A stretch of DNA of 6,076 nucleotides, from the NCBI GenBank assembly GCA_002368955.1, contig DFDY01000026.1, positions 1-6,076 of the forward strand, given 5' to 3'. This DNA is from Bacteroidales bacterium UBA3816. Lineage in GTDB: Bacteria; Bacteroidota; Bacteroidia; Bacteroidales; P3. Of this stretch, positions 1 to 5,829 are shown one piece after another; position 1 is the stretch's first letter; each line of letters begins with the position of its first letter. The translations under genes and the position numbers were made by a program. The notes beneath the pieces were generated by a model. It saw nothing but the letters and a program-made list of their open reading frames with translations, ran no database searches and was not told the DNA's origin.

Positions 1-37
1 TATATGTAAGGTATATTTGAGCAATTACTTACATATA
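1..37. repeat. 10-bp inverted repeat around a -7-like box
   Basis: TATATGTAAG (1-10) is the exact reverse complement of CTTACATATA (28-37), with a 17-base spacer. The spacer contains TATATTTG (12-19), which fits the Bacteroidota -7 promoter consensus TAnnTTTG. An expected -33 TTTG would lie left of the window, so the promoter cannot be confirmed. No T-run follows the right arm, so a classic terminator is unlikely. An operator around a promoter, or the end of a feature that starts outside the window, are both possible. The arms may extend further left. Confidence 0.45.
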
Positions 38-56
38 TTCCATCTAATCGGCCATG

Positions 57-211
57 AATTATAGGTGGGTTCTATTTATTTGTTTCCATTGTCGCGTCCC
101 GTCGGGACGCAGTTTACTGACGTCTGAGTATCACGGCACTGCGCTTTGGCTTGTACCGTGTTATTAATAGTTTCACCCCTTCTGGGTGATTTATAGAAGT
201 CCCCTATAATT
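57..211. repeat. Hairpin-rich repeat unit with imperfect terminal inverted repeats
   Basis: The ends 57-75 and 193-211 match as inverted repeats at 16 of 19 positions, including a perfect 9-bp outer arm (AATTATAGG / CCTATAATT). Inside are three further inverted repeats. GCGTCCC/GGGACGC (94-100/104-110) has a 3-base loop. CACGG/CCGTG (132-136/156-160) is weaker. TCACCC/GGGTGA (173-178/184-189) has a 5-base loop. There is no convincing gene. The minus strand over 83-110 reads as PDGTRQWK, a peptide string I remember from over-called small ORFs in Bacteroidota genomes, which suggests a multicopy interspersed element (REP- or MITE-like). That comparison is from memory. No transposase or clear target-site duplication is visible. 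It could instead be a structured RNA or the leader of the downstream gene. Confidence 0.55.
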
Positions 212-228
212 AATAGAAACCATCACAA

Positions 229-236
229 TATTTTTG
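229..236 (+). promoter_or_regulatory. Possible -7 element upstream of the PorE-like gene
   Basis: TATTTTTG fits the Bacteroidota TAnnTTTG -7 consensus and lies 20 bases before the preferred start codon, just outside the repeat unit. A TTTG-like -33 element is not visible at the usual distance upstream, where the right end of the repeat lies. The implied leader is very short, so this is a weak candidate. Confidence 0.3.
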
Positions 237-255
237 GCATGTGGGCGTTATAGAG

Positions 256-1830
256 ATGATGAAAAAGAAAGGGACCATATTTTTGATGGCGGCACTGTGC
301 CTGGCGTGCATAAGTGCCCGAGCCCAGTATACGGTGGATAACAAGAAGGCCGTGGGCGAATTTGAAAAGGGGCAGCAGCTGCTGGACGGCAACGCTGCCC
401 GGGCGTTCGACCATTTCCGCAAGGCCCTGAAGGCCGAGCCCAACTTTGCCGAGGTGCGGCTGACCATGGCGGCATGGTATATGGACCACGACAGCTTGGA
501 TCAGGCGCAGGAGCAGCTGGAGGCCTTCCTGCAGCGCGACAAAGGCAAGCACAAGCGTTGGGGAGCCACTGCACGCTACGATCTGGAGTGCATCGCTTTC
601 CGCCGACAGGCCATGGCCAATCCCGTTCCTTTCACTCCCGAGAACCTAGGGGCTGGGGTGAACAGCGCAGACGACGAGTACCTGCCCACGTTGACGGCTG
701 ATGGGCAGACCTTGATTTTCACCCGCTACAACCGTCCCTCCATGGCCGAGGACTTCTTCAGTTGCCGTCGGCAGCCAGAGGGCTGGGGTCGGGCGGTGCG
801 CATGGCCGAACCCCTGAACAGCAACGAGAACGAGGGGGCCGGCTGCATCTCGCAGGACGGCCGCATCCTTTACTTCACCGCCTGCGGACGCCCCGACGGG
901 GCGGGGCGGTGCGACCTGTATATCTCCTACCGCAAGGAGGGGGGCTGGAGCCAACCTCAGAATCTAGGCCCCGCGGTGAACACAGGTGGGTGGGAGTCAC
1001 AACCCTGTCTCTCTATCGACGGGCAGACACTTTATTTTGTCAGCGACCGCAAGGACGGGTTGGGCGGCATGGACATTTGGCGCAGCACCCTGGTGGAAGG
1101 CCGGTGGAGCAAACCAGAGAATATGGGCCCCGGCATCAACACCAAGGGTGATGAGAAAAGTCCCTTTGTCTCTTTTGACGACCAAACCCTCTATTTCTCC
1201 AGCAACGGGCGAGTGGGCATGGGGGGCATGGACCTCTTTATGTGCCGCCGCACAGGCGACAGCACCTGGAGTGAGCCGCAGAACCTGGGCTACCCCATCA
1301 ACACGCGGGGCGACGAGAGCTCGCTGATAGTGAGCCCCGACGGCAGCACGGCTATCTTTTCGAGTGATAAGTTTGGTGGCCAGGGTGGCCTGGACCTCTA
1401 CAGTTTTGCCCTGCCCGAAGAGGCTCGTGCCAAGCCGGTGGAGTACCGCGAAGAGATTACCGAAGTAGCCCCCGAACTAGAGGTGGGCGAGAGCATCACG
1501 CTGAAGAATGTCTTCTTCCAGACAGGCAAGTACACGCTGCTGGAGGTGTCGATAGTGGAGCTGGACAAGGTGGTGGAGATGATGCAGCGGCACCCCACCA
1601 TGCGCATTGAGCTGGGCGGGCACACCGACAACGTGGGCCGCGCCGAGGCCAACCAGACCCTCTCGGAGCAGCGGGCCAAGGCGGTGTATGACTACTTGGT
1701 GAAGAAGGGGGTGGCTGCCGAGCGGCTGAGCTACAAGGGCTACGGCCAAAGTCAGCCCGTGGCCGACAACGACACTCCCGAAGGCCGCCGCCAGAACCGC
1801 CGCACGGTGTTCACCATCTTGGAGAAATAA
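256..1830 (+). CDS. PorE-like TPR / PD40 beta-propeller / OmpA-C protein
   Basis: Predicted exported envelope protein of 524 residues. Residues 1-23 form a signal peptide (MMKKK, hydrophobic stretch, likely cut after ARA). C15 and C18 lie in it but lack a canonical lipobox. Residues 31-95 look like two TPR-type helical repeats. Residues 138-384 hold five PD40/WD40-like repeats, each with an SxDGxTLYF-type strand and most with a following GGMDLY-type turn, predicting a five-bladed propeller. Residues 415-522 are an OmpA C-terminal peptidoglycan-binding domain with GGHTDN and LSEQRA motifs; D458 and R473 match the pair known to bind diaminopimelate in OmpA. The order resembles T9SS PorE (TPR, propeller, CRD, OmpA), but I see no carboxypeptidase-regulatory domain between propeller and OmpA, only a linker of about 30 residues. 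It probably anchors an envelope complex to the cell wall. The in-frame GTG at 241 was passed over because the ATG pair at 256/259 gives a clean signal peptide. A general OmpA-family protein unrelated to T9SS is the main alternative. Confidence 0.88.
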   Translation: MMKKKGTIFLMAALCLACISARAQYTVDNKKAVGEFEKGQQLLDGNAARAFDHFRKALKAEPNFAEVRLTMAAWYMDHDSLDQAQEQLEAFLQRDKGKHKRWGATARYDLECIAFRRQAMANPVPFTPENLGAGVNSADDEYLPTLTADGQTLIFTRYNRPSMAEDFFSCRRQPEGWGRAVRMAEPLNSNENEGAGCISQDGRILYFTACGRPDGAGRCDLYISYRKEGGWSQPQNLGPAVNTGGWESQPCLSIDGQTLYFVSDRKDGLGGMDIWRSTLVEGRWSKPENMGPGINTKGDEKSPFVSFDDQTLYFSSNGRVGMGGMDLFMCRRTGDSTWSEPQNLGYPINTRGDESSLIVSPDGSTAIFSSDKFGGQGGLDLYSFALPEEARAKPVEYREEITEVAPELEVGESITLKNVFFQTGKYTLLEVSIVELDKVVEMMQRHPTMRIELGGHTDNVGRAEANQTLSEQRAKAVYDYLVKKGVAAERLSYKGYGQSQPVADNDTPEGRRQNRRTVFTILEK

Positions 1831-1859
1831 GAAACGGCAAAGAATAAAAAGCATTCGAT

Positions 1860-2549
1860 ATGAAAAAGAAAGTAGTAGTTTTGACCGGGGCTGGGGTGAG
1901 TGCGGAGAGCGGCATCAGCACTTTCCGCGACAGCGACGGACTGTGGGAGCACTACCGCGTGGAGGACGTGGCCACCTACGATGCCTACCTGCGCAATCCC
2001 CAACTGGTGTTGGATTTTTATAACCAACGTCGTCGTGAGCTTTTCAAAGCAGAGCCCAACGAGGCCCACCGCCAGCTGGTACGCCTGGAGGAGAAGTACG
2101 ACGTGCACATCGTCACGCAGAACATCGACAACCTACACGAGCGGGCGGGGTCGACCCAGGTGCTGCATCTGCACGGCGAGCTGACCAAGGGGCGCAGCGA
2201 CAAGGACGACAGCTTGATTGTAGAGATCGGCAACAAAGAAATACATCTGGGCGACAAGGCCCCCGACGGGGCGCAGCTGAGGCCCCACATCGTGTGGTTC
2301 GGCGAGGCGGTACCCAACATAGAGCCCGCCGCGGAGCTGTGCGAGAGGGCCGACTACTTTATTGTGATTGGCACCTCGATGGCGGTGTACCCTGCAGCGG
2401 GGCTGATACACTATGTGCCCCAAAGCACCCCCTGCTATCTGGTGGACCCCAAGGCAGTGCCCATTTCCCGACCCATCACCATCTTTCAGGAGAAGGCAGG
2501 CACGGGGGTGAAAAAAGTGGTGGACCAGCTGCTGGCCCTAGCGCAATAG
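1860..2549 (+). CDS. cobB: NAD-dependent protein deacylase, sirtuin (CobB-type), zinc-less
   Basis: Cytoplasmic sirtuin of 229 residues, expected to remove acyl groups from protein lysines using NAD+, giving nicotinamide and O-acyl-ADP-ribose. Visible motifs: NAD-binding TGAGVSAESGI (9-19) and TFRDSDGLW (21-29), QNID (87-90), catalytic H105 in HGEL, RPHIVWFGE (141-149) and GTS (171-173). Y54 and R57 in FYNQRR match the Tyr/Arg pair that lets CobB and SIRT5 accept succinyl and malonyl groups, so desuccinylase activity is plausible. The zinc-ribbon cysteines are absent: the only cysteines are C161 and C192, outside the zinc module, and the segment between HGEL and RPHIVWF is a short charged insert. 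As I recall, Bacteroides homologues also lack them, so this is probably a lineage trait. Length is normal. It starts 29 bases after the PorE-like gene and is probably co-transcribed with it. The symbol reflects family membership only. Confidence 0.93.
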   Translation: MKKKVVVLTGAGVSAESGISTFRDSDGLWEHYRVEDVATYDAYLRNPQLVLDFYNQRRRELFKAEPNEAHRQLVRLEEKYDVHIVTQNIDNLHERAGSTQVLHLHGELTKGRSDKDDSLIVEIGNKEIHLGDKAPDGAQLRPHIVWFGEAVPNIEPAAELCERADYFIVIGTSMAVYPAAGLIHYVPQSTPCYLVDPKAVPISRPITIFQEKAGTGVKKVVDQLLALAQ

Positions 2550-2584
2550 CAAAGAAACAATGTAACAACAAAAATATCAATAAC

Positions 2585-3277
2585 ATGAAGAAAATCTTAT
2601 CATTTGCACTGCTGTTCTGCAGCTTTGTCGTGCTGAATGCACAGAACCAAATTGGCTTTGTCTACGACGGCCACGTCTACCAAAACGGCGAGACGATGGT
2701 GGTGGCCTGCGAAAGAGAAACCTCTAGCATCGACTGTATTAGTTTCCGCAACCAGACCTCATCGGTGCTGCGCGACTTGGTGGTGACCATGACCGAGGTG
2801 GAGCGCGATGGTTTTGAGGCTTGGGGCCTTTGCACCACTCAGTGTGTTGCCAGCCTCACCAGCACCCCCTTTATGATGTCCCCCAACGAGGACTTCACCG
2901 GTTTTGCCATTGACATCACCATCGATCAGGCTGTGGCCCGCCCCTACGGTGTGTACAACATGGAGGTGTCCAACGGCACCATCACCTGTTCCGTTGTAGT
3001 GCGTTTCGAGGCCACCCCGTTGGGCATTGACGACCTGCCGGCCACCGGCAGCCTGAAGGCCTTCCCCAACCCCGCCCAAGGACAGTTTGGCATCAGCTAC
3101 AGCGTGGAGCAGCCCTCGGTGCTGGCCATTTATGACGCCCAGGGGCGGCAGGTGCGCCAGATGGCCGTCTGCGGCAACGGCACCGCTCTGGTGAGCGACC
3201 TGCCCGCCGGTGTGTATGCCTATGGCATCGTCAGCGGCAAGCAGCGCATACGGATGCAAAAACTGATTGTAAAGTAA
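2585..3277 (+). CDS. Small secreted protein with T9SS type A sorting domain
   Basis: Protein of 230 residues. Residues 1-20 form a Sec signal peptide (MKKILSF, hydrophobic core, likely cut near NAQ). Residues about 155-230 form a type A T9SS C-terminal sorting domain: FPNPA at 160-164, IYDAQGRQV near 182-190, LPAGVYAY at 206-213, and a KLIVK end. This domain directs passage across the outer membrane and is normally removed. The mature cargo, about 21-150, is predicted beta-rich and I do not recognise its family. It carries C42, C51, C83, C87 and C135, with C196 in the sorting domain; the spacing permits disulphides but is not a known metal motif. The ATG at 2585 was chosen because an upstream extension would overlap the sirtuin by over 250 bases and bury the signal peptide. 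It lies 35 bases after the sirtuin behind an A-rich leader, and so probably ends the same transcript. The role is unknown. Confidence 0.87.
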   Translation: MKKILSFALLFCSFVVLNAQNQIGFVYDGHVYQNGETMVVACERETSSIDCISFRNQTSSVLRDLVVTMTEVERDGFEAWGLCTTQCVASLTSTPFMMSPNEDFTGFAIDITIDQAVARPYGVYNMEVSNGTITCSVVVRFEATPLGIDDLPATGSLKAFPNPAQGQFGISYSVEQPSVLAIYDAQGRQVRQMAVCGNGTALVSDLPAGVYAYGIVSGKQRIRMQKLIVK

Positions 3278-3294
3278 CCGTTTATCCCTTCGCT

Positions 3295-3331
3295 GACAGG
3301 CCTTGCGGAGGACTCTTCCACAAGGTCTGTC
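3295..3331 (+). terminator. Strong intergenic hairpin, possible terminator
   Basis: GACAGGCCTTG (3295-3305) pairs with CAAGGTCTGTC (3321-3331): eleven base pairs, one a G-U. The 15-base loop can fold further (GGAGG 3307-3311 with CTTCC 3315-3319, including one G-U). It starts 17 bases after the T9SS cargo stop and ends 23 bases before the next start. The bases after it are T-rich but hold no continuous T-run, so intrinsic termination is uncertain. It could equally be a message-stabilising or leader structure. I take it as the boundary between two transcription units. Confidence 0.55.
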
Positions 3332-3354
3332 ATCATTATTGCACTATTATTCGT

Positions 3355-4206
3355 ATGAGATATTATGCCTATTGCCCCCACTGCGGCAAGTACTTACGCC
3401 TGCGGGGTCGCCACGCCACGGCAGAGGACCTGCGTCGGCAACGGGGCGACTTTATCGACCTGCGTTGCAACCACTGCAGCCAAGAGGTGAAGGTGCCCTA
3501 CACCTGGGTGTGGGCCAAGGGCTGGGGACCGGTTGGCACGGTGCTGTTGCTGTCGGCCATGGTGCTGCTTGGCCTTGGAGCGGCAGCCCTGATACAGAAT
3601 GGGGAGGGGAGAGAGTGGGTGGTGCTGATTCCGTTGGCCGCCATAGCCGCGTACGCCATCGTGGCCAAACGGGTTTCGGACGCGATAGAGCGGTTCAACC
3701 AGTCGCAGGAAGAGGCTCCCGAGCCCCAGCTGACCCCCGAGGCGGCGGCCACCTGGAGCGACATAGACCTGTTTGACTGGTTCGATATTTGCGTGCCGGA
3801 GGACTACGGGACCCCCTTTGAGCAGACGCTCTATTACGCCACCTTGCTGAACCACGAGGAGGGGCCGCGATACATGGAGTGGTTCTACTTCTATGAGGGC
3901 AACTACAACGACCAGCCCGACGACGGCCGTCTGCTGCAGGAGAGCCTAATGGCCGTGGGAGCCACCCGCCACGCCGCCATTGTACAAGAAGCAAGGGAGA
4001 TATACCAGCAGCACAGAGAGGAGGTGGACCAGTGCGTGAAGAGCGTGACACAGGACGGCTATCAGCTGCTGCTTGGACTCAACCTATTCGAGCAGCAGGA
4101 CAATGCGCTGGCCGAAGCCTACCACACCGAGCCTTTGGTGCCGCTGGTAGCTGCATATATTCGTAGTGAACTAATGACTGCGGCAACTCCCCATATAACT
4201 AGTTAA
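3355..4206 (+). CDS. Zinc-ribbon, two-helix membrane protein with DUF4375/DMP19-like domain
   Basis: Protein of 283 residues. An N-terminal zinc ribbon is formed by CPHC (C7, C10) and CNHC (C38, C41). Two transmembrane helices follow at about 58-80 and 88-104, with no signal peptide, so it is likely an inner-membrane protein whose ends both face the cytoplasm. Residues about 136-272 resemble the DUF4375 (DMP19-like) fold: a helix with YYATLLNHEEG, the aromatic WFYFYEGNY at 176-184, AVGATRHAAIVQEAREI at 200-216, and LVPLVAAYIR at 261-270. The usual NGGF-type motif is replaced by EGPRYM, so the assignment is tentative. DMP19 of Neisseria is a DNA-mimic protein, but I would not transfer that role here. 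The stop codon is 5 bases before the TPR gene, so the two are probably co-expressed and may interact. No catalytic residues are evident, and the exact function is not known. Confidence 0.82.
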   Translation: MRYYAYCPHCGKYLRLRGRHATAEDLRRQRGDFIDLRCNHCSQEVKVPYTWVWAKGWGPVGTVLLLSAMVLLGLGAAALIQNGEGREWVVLIPLAAIAAYAIVAKRVSDAIERFNQSQEEAPEPQLTPEAAATWSDIDLFDWFDICVPEDYGTPFEQTLYYATLLNHEEGPRYMEWFYFYEGNYNDQPDDGRLLQESLMAVGATRHAAIVQEAREIYQQHREEVDQCVKSVTQDGYQLLLGLNLFEQQDNALAEAYHTEPLVPLVAAYIRSELMTAATPHITS

Positions 4207-4211
4207 AATTT

Positions 4212-5738
4212 ATGACAGACATATATATTGAATTGGGAATAGAGAAACTAGAGCAAGATGAGCCAAGAGAGGCGCTCCGATGTTTTCAGGCCGCCTACGA
4301 CCTACAGCCCGATAACGACGAGGTGCTGTTTTATTTGGGGTTGACATACCACCGTCTAGAACAGCTGGAGGAGGCGATACACTATTACCGCCTCTCGTTG
4401 GAGGTTGCTCCCGAGTCGGCAGAGACGTGGTTGAATTTTGGCAACTGCTTGGACGAGAAGGGGATGCTGGCGGAGGCCGAAGAGGCCTATCGTACAGCCA
4501 GTAATTTGGAACCCAAGGACGATGACATCTATTTAGAATGGGGAGTGTTTTACTATAACCAGCACCGATGGGACGAGGCTTTGGCCTGTTTTGAACAGGC
4601 CCAGCGTCTCAATCCCAACAATGAGGATGCCCTATGGCAGCAGGGCGATGTGCTGGTGAATATGGAAAAATACGATGAGGCTTTGGAGATATCCGAAATC
4701 CTCACCCGCCGCAAGCCAAAGAGTTGGAAGGCTTGGTCGAACTATGTCTTGTGCTGTCTGCATCTGGGTTTGTACGACAAGGCCGTCCCTGCGGCACAGA
4801 GGGTGACCCGTCTCTGCCCAGACAATGCCGAAGGGTATGAGATGTTAGGCGATGCGCTACTGGAGACCGGTCGTCCCGACAAGGCCCTGCCACAATATGA
4901 CAAGGCCCTGAGACTGGATCCGGAATGCCTGTCGGCATTGGGTGGCAAGGGCTACTGCCTGGTGCTATTGGAGAGATACAAGGAGGCTTTGGCCTGTTAT
5001 GAGGAGGTCACCCGCGAGGTGGACGATGATTACGAGTATTGGAACTGCATGGGTGTGTCCCTGCACAATCTGCAGCGCGATGACGAGGCCTTGGAATGCT
5101 ACCAGAAGGCCTTGGAACTCAATCCCGAGTACGTACTGGCCATTGGCAATATGGCCGACGTGTACTGGAAACGGAGGGAATATGAGCGGGCTGAGAAACT
5201 CTACCGAGAAGCCTATGTTCTCGACCCCGAGAACCGCCGCCACGACCTCTTTTCGGCCGTTCTCTGCCTGAATAACACCAAGCGATATGCCGAGATGGTG
5301 CCTCTGCTGCAGACGTTGCTGCCGTACGCACAGGAGGATAAGCAGAGCTATGCCTACTTCCTTGGAATAACTTATAAGAATCTAGAACAATACGAAGAAG
5401 CTCTGAAGTACTTTTATTTGGAGCAGGAGACATTTACCGACGACCCCGAATACGAAATGAGTCTGTTCAACTGTGTCTTCTGTGAAGAGAAACTGGAGCA
5501 CTATGACAAGGCCGCCACCGCCGTTAAGAAGCTGATAGAGCTGAGCGATGACGACGAGATACGGGCTTTGTGTCTATACAGATTAGGGGTCCTGTGCATC
5601 AGACAGCAACAATTTGCTATGGCACTGGAGCATTTTGACCAAGCCGTCGCCTTAGACCCCGAAATGGAGGAATACCAGCAAGCTCGCAAGGAGGCTCTGA
5701 AACATATCAAGTCGAAAAAACCGGAGACAACCACATAG
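4212..5738 (+). CDS. Cytoplasmic protein of 14 tetratricopeptide repeats
   Basis: Protein of 508 residues made almost entirely of TPRs. Repeat starts fall near residues 2, 36, 70, 104, 138, 172, 206, 240, 274, 308, 342, 377, 412 and 449. Spacing is exactly 34 from about 70 to 341, and 35-37 in the last units. Consensus positions are clear, for example YDEAL, DDEALECYQKALELNPEY (290-307) and FDQAVALDPE (475-484). There is no signal peptide, transmembrane segment or catalytic domain. The C-terminus is a short basic helix and a polar tail. Such proteins form superhelical scaffolds for protein-protein contacts; the partner cannot be read from sequence. The 5-base gap after the membrane-protein gene suggests translational coupling and a shared role. 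The ATG at 4212 puts the first repeat right at the N-terminus, leaving no room for a leader. An inverted repeat overlaps its stop codon. Confidence 0.92.
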   Translation: MTDIYIELGIEKLEQDEPREALRCFQAAYDLQPDNDEVLFYLGLTYHRLEQLEEAIHYYRLSLEVAPESAETWLNFGNCLDEKGMLAEAEEAYRTASNLEPKDDDIYLEWGVFYYNQHRWDEALACFEQAQRLNPNNEDALWQQGDVLVNMEKYDEALEISEILTRRKPKSWKAWSNYVLCCLHLGLYDKAVPAAQRVTRLCPDNAEGYEMLGDALLETGRPDKALPQYDKALRLDPECLSALGGKGYCLVLLERYKEALACYEEVTREVDDDYEYWNCMGVSLHNLQRDDEALECYQKALELNPEYVLAIGNMADVYWKRREYERAEKLYREAYVLDPENRRHDLFSAVLCLNNTKRYAEMVPLLQTLLPYAQEDKQSYAYFLGITYKNLEQYEEALKYFYLEQETFTDDPEYEMSLFNCVFCEEKLEHYDKAATAVKKLIELSDDDEIRALCLYRLGVLCIRQQQFAMALEHFDQAVALDPEMEEYQQARKEALKHIKSKKPETTT

Positions 5739-5760
5739 TTTTTTATAGAGAAAACTATGT
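5733..5760. terminator. Inverted repeat across the TPR stop codon, possible weak terminator
   Basis: ACATAGTTTT (5733-5742) is the exact reverse complement of AAAACTATGT (5751-5760), with an 8-base loop. The TAG stop of the TPR gene (5736-5738) lies in the left arm. The stem is AT-rich and is followed on the + strand by A-rich rather than T-rich sequence, so it is a poor intrinsic terminator. Its right arm also abuts the kbl promoter, so an operator role is the main alternative. Confidence 0.4.
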
Positions 5761-5785
5761 AATTAAATAAAAATTTGTAACTTTG
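5756..5785 (+). promoter_or_regulatory. Bacteroidota-type promoter for kbl
   Basis: TAACTTTG (5778-5785) is an exact match to the TAnnTTTG -7 element. TATG (5756-5759) matches the -33 TTTG at three of four bases, with 18 bases between the two. Transcription would start about 5-8 bases downstream, leaving an AT-rich leader of roughly 35-40 bases before the ATG at 5830. This supports kbl as its own transcription unit. The -7 part is convincing, the -33 part is weak. Confidence 0.6.
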
Positions 5786-5829
5786 TATGCTATAATTATC
5801 GTATAAAAACAATATAAAATATTGAAATC

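Noticed and set aside
94..189. CRISPR-like array from the successive hairpins
   Set aside because: The hairpins differ in sequence and size and there are no identical repeats or regular spacers.
241..255. In-frame GTG start giving a five-residue N-terminal extension of the PorE-like protein
   Set aside because: The ATG pair at 256/259 gives a standard signal peptide, while the GTG adds residues with acidic Glu before it and would sit almost on the candidate transcription start.
1860..2549. Loss of zinc cysteines as a sign of a pseudogene or new sirtuin class
   Set aside because: All catalytic motifs are intact and, as I recall, Bacteroides sirtuins show the same absence, so decay or novelty is not supported.
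2294..2584. Upstream extension of the T9SS cargo reading frame into the sirtuin gene
   Set aside because: It overlaps a well-supported sirtuin in another frame, has composition unlike a real domain, and would bury the signal peptide at 2585.
3303..3776. A 157-codon reading frame overlapping the zinc-ribbon membrane protein
   Set aside because: It is a shadow frame rich in Arg, Gly and Pro, starts inside the hairpin, and has no recognisable domain, whereas the overlapping frame has a zinc ribbon and TM helices.
4212..5738. Nucleotide-level tandem repeat array
   Set aside because: The periodicity is at protein level (34-residue TPRs); the DNA of the units is diverged and not a tandem repeat.
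5501..5812. Antisense reading frame over the end of the TPR gene
   Set aside because: The frame lies opposite clear TPR codons and across the kbl promoter, with no domain or conserved feature.
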